Assembly: GCF_016086655.4 (NCBI RefSeq) | Contig: NC_052131.2 | Span: forward strand, 33,853,705-33,917,704 | From: Lepeophtheirus salmonis | Lineage: Eukaryota; Arthropoda; Copepoda; Siphonostomatoida; Caligidae | Direction: 5' to 3' | DNA: 64,000 bases | In this document: positions 61,049 to 64,000 of the stretch, one piece after another | How the letters are laid out: each line of letters opens with the position of its first letter | Position numbering within the stretch: position 1 is the first letter of the stretch | Translations under genes and position numbers: made by a program | Notes under the pieces: model-generated | What the model was told of the DNA's origin: nothing | The model's database searches: none | What the model saw: only the letters and a program-made list of their open reading frames with translations

Positions 61049-62484
61049 ATGGATGCATGTGTAGGAGTAAAGAAAGAAGTGGATAAAGTCATATCCAAGA
61101 TTAATGAATGGAATAAAACTAAAAACGAAGACTTGGATGGACACATTTCTCGAGTCCAAGAAATCATTGAAAAGCTAAAGCAGCACGAAGGTACTTTCTT
61201 CACTTTCTCGCATGGCTATTACTTTTCCTTCTTTCAAACGATGCAATTTCCCAACATTCATTAAGGTTTTTCTTCTTCTTTCATGTCATTATTATTATTA
61301 TCAAATATGATAAAATCTGAGTTGTAAACTCAAACTGTCTGCCACTGTTCTTCCTGGCTTTATGTTTGATCAATTTTCATGCACCAATGTCTGCATTCTT
61401 TCTTTCAGATGAAGAAAAGTTAAATCCAGTGGAAATCTACGTGATTCGAATTGCCTTGATCAACATTAAAAAGTTCATTACTCAAATAGCTAGTCAGCAC
61501 CGTGATTTACATTCATCTGTGTCAAAAGTCGGAAAGACAATTGATCGCAATTTCATATCAGATTTCAATTCAGTTTCTCAAGAGGAGTTCTTCTCAGAGG
61601 AATCCAAAACCCGCTTCCTCCATCAAGTCATTCTTGAGCACTTTTATAGACAAGGACGCCTGGAAATTAGCGATATATTAAGTAAAGAGGCTCAAATTAA
61701 CGAATATCAAGCCCTTAAAGAACCGTTCTTTGACTTAAATTCAATCCTCGAGTCGTTAAGGAACAAAGACTCTGGCCCTGCACTTACATGGGCTTTTACT
61801 CTTCGGTCAGAATGGAATGCAAGGGTGAAATATGGGCCATATGTAAAAAATGTTCAAAGCGACGGAAATATAGGTTCTCCTTTGGAGCTGCGTTTACATA
61901 GACTACGTTTCATTGAAATGCTTCGCTCTGGCAAAAGATTAGAAGCCATCAAATATGCACGCCAACATTTCCCCCAATTTGTTGATGGTCATGAAAAAGA
62001 GATTCAGTGTTTGATGGGTGCCTGCATGTACCCTAATATAGCAGAATCTCCTTATGCCCACTTGCTTAGCCCCTCACTATGGACTGATGCTTGTGATCAT
62101 TTTGTCCGAGAGGCTTGTGCATTGATGGGCGTATCTGTAGAATCTCCTTTATCTGTTGTTATCAATGCTGGATCCCAAGCCCTGCCTGCTCTCCTCAATA
62201 TTAAACAAGTGATGCTCCATAGACAAGTATCGGGTACACTTTGGAATGCAAAGGACGAACTCCCCATTGAGATTGATCTAGGAAATAATTGCCGTTTTCA
62301 TTCCGTTTTTGCTTGTCCCATTCTGAGACAGCAAACGTCCGATTTAAATCCTCCACTTAGACTCACATGTGGTCACTGTATCTCTCGAGATGCGCTTACT
62401 AAGTTATCTACTGGTCAGAAGATTAAATGTCCTCTATGTCCTATAGAACAAAATCCTAATGATGCACGACAAATAACATTCTAA
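61049..62484 (+). CDS. RMND5A: RMND5A/Gid2, RING subunit of CTLH ubiquitin ligase
   Basis: A RING-type subunit of the CTLH (GID) E3 ubiquitin ligase, acting with MAEA. The exons are 61049-61190 and 61409-62484, giving 405 residues (human 391). The start MDACVGVKKEVDKVISKI matches the family's N-terminus. Family stretches are SQHRDLHSSVSKVGKTIDRN, the LisH-like VILEHFYRQGRLEISDIL, the CTLH/CRA region (LELRLHRLRFIEMLRSGKRL, EAIKYARQHFP), WTDACDHFVREACALMGVSV and ESPLSV. The C-terminal RING-like domain (350-393) has CPILRQQTSDLNPPLRLTCG, HCISRDAL and KCPLCP. As in the whole family, the RING lacks some standard zinc ligands, so this is not a defect of this copy. The intron joins a first exon ending in KLKQHE to DEEKLNPVE. 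Confidence 0.96.
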
Positions 62485-64000
62485 AGTTATATTTCTAGAA
62501 AATTGTTCATTATAATTAATATTTATTGAAGCTATTCAAACATAAGTGGAGAAAATTGGAAACTTAACTGTTACCTAATAATAATAATTATTATTATTGT
62601 TATCCAATATAATTATTTATGTATTATACCTTTGTACTTTCATGAAGGTGTATTATAATAAATCTTATGAAATACTTTAGTGGATCTACTAAATCTGTGT
62701 CTTAATTTCAAAAAACTCGTCTTTAAAACATGAGACAACTTCAATAACATTCATATTATTTCTATTGGTCTAACATAATGATTTAATTAACTATTTTGTC
62801 TATATAACTTTAAAAAAATTGTTCTTCACTGTATGCAAGACTTGCACATCCATGTTTATCCGAACATTCCACAAACACATAATTTTTACAGGCCGTATTA
62901 AATGCACTCACGGATTGCACCCGCCCTTTAAGAATCCTTGATCTAAATGCTTATCATAAGCATTTTTACGGGGTGGTAACTTTTGGAACTGGAAAAATCT
63001 TTGCAACCAAAAAATTTTTATGATTTAAATTATGAAGTGATTTTAAGGGAACACCATCTAAATTTTTCTCATTAATAAAAAAATCATATGTGATTATATC
63101 TGGTTCGTATGTCCATTAAAGTCTATTGATGTCTGAAAGAAAATGATGTTGCTTAATCTAGAGAGGTATAGCAACTCAGTGCCTTTCAATTCATATTTTG
63201 GAAGATTCTCTTTGACATGCTACATGCTATAATTTGGAAATTTGTTGAAATTGCTAAGGAGTCTAATACTACAAGAATTTTCTGTTAAATAAATTTGGGA
63301 TTCATTATTCACCTAGCATTGTTCAAAAATATTTAGAGGAAATTTAATTTCTATTAGATACGCTCCAATCTCCAAAATAGAGAACTTTAAGTGTTTTAAC
63401 AGATACTAATAAAGTATACCCATGAACATAGAACCCAAGTTGACAATGAAAATACTTTAAGAACCACCGTTTTCCTTCCTGTAATTGATACCCTGACAGG
63501 TGAAATATAAAAACGTTTTTTAAGTGTACTTGCATTGTCATGAATAGTGCCCAACACCTGCGGACACCCCTGATAAAGGGAATACAGCCTGTAAATCCAC
63601 TTCATAAATTATTTCTTAACGAACATCTTATACTTAAGTAAGCCGAAGTTTATTTATCAAATATGAAAGATATTATACATGAACTTAAACAAGCCAGGCC
63701 ATTCTTTCAAAGATATAAGACTGATGGAGAAAAAACTCCATTTCCAAGTTAATAGATTTTTAGTACCAAAATCAATGTATCTAGCATAAGAAACATCTTG
63801 AAGTTAATAAACCCGTAAATTAGTAAACATTAGTTCGGATCATATGTATATTTCCTTTCCTTCTCATGTACCGACTGAGATTTGAAATCCATTTACTGGA
63901 GTTTTTGTATGAACTTCTTTTGAAATTTTCTCTAAAATTAATAGTTTTTAAAAAGGAATAAAAAGCATAGGTTGAAATGGCGGCATTGAACAGCCGGCTT
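62485..64000. other. 3' flank of RMND5A and intergenic
   Basis: No further gene is seen up to the window end. Near 63,555-63,572 the word CACCTGCGGACACCCCTG is a CAGGGGCGTCC-family 3' terminus without a recognisable body. Confidence 0.45.
62657..62662 (+). terminator. Poly(A) signal of RMND5A (candidate)
   Basis: AATAAA 173 bases after the stop codon, in an AT-rich 3' UTR. Confidence 0.55.

Noticed and set aside
62338..62450. Suspicion that the RMND5A RING domain is damaged
   Set aside because: The family's RING is naturally incomplete; the copy here matches that pattern.
24887..62484. Possibility that the eight genes form a functional cluster or novel system
   Set aside because: They are unrelated, single-copy conserved animal genes in mixed orientations; only promoter sharing between neighbours is suggested.

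Overview
This window is nuclear DNA from an animal, most likely an arthropod and probably a parasitic copepod of the salmon-louse type. The sequence is strongly AT-rich. All protein genes have GT-AG introns, and their products are housekeeping and developmental proteins of animal type. The intergenic DNA is full of decayed Tc1/mariner and hAT-like elements. The copepod assignment is inferred from the general look of the genes and repeats; no species-diagnostic sequence was compared.

Layout. From 1 to about 23,100 there is no intact gene. This part is a repeat landscape: three mariner transposase relics on the minus strand (about 45-446, 3,018-3,356 and 17,697-18,760), a hAT-like element with 8-bp target duplications (13,807-14,347), a long-inverted-repeat element (16,346-17,167), and several copies of a short element family whose ends read CAGGGGCGTCCGCAGG. 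A tRNA-Trp(CCA) gene lies at 23,104-23,175 on the minus strand.

The gene-bearing part runs from 24,887 to 62,484 and holds eight protein genes. They are DDX55 helicase (-, 9 exons), THOC6 (+, 4 exons), inositol-polyphosphate 5-phosphatase INPP5A (-, 4 exons over 10 kb), ribosomal protein S3a (-, 4 exons), Wntless (+, 4 exons), a seven-finger C2H2 zinc-finger protein (-, 4 exons), a nucleoplasmin-like/FKBP nuclear immunophilin (+, 3 exons), and RMND5A, a CTLH E3-ligase subunit (+, 2 exons). I rebuilt the exon structures by hand. In each case the reading frame stays open across every junction and the total length is close to the known family, except INPP5A, which is clearly longer than its human counterpart.

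The genes do not form one pathway. DDX55 (large-subunit rRNA processing) and RpS3A serve ribosome production. THOC6 serves mRNA export. Wntless carries Wnt proteins to the cell surface. INPP5A ends IP3 calcium signals. RMND5A belongs to a ubiquitin ligase. DDX55/THOC6 and the zinc-finger/FKBP pair are head-to-head and may share promoter regions. THOC6/INPP5A and Wntless/zinc-finger are tail-to-tail.

I found no convincing undescribed molecular system. The most distinctive signal is the transposon stratigraphy: a family of short inverted-repeat elements with apparent 5-bp target duplications, one copy nested in a hAT-like element and one abutting a foldback element, with 29-bp tandem arrays grown inside two copies. 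The other notable point is that INPP5A has a long C-terminal tail and lacks the usual prenylation motif.
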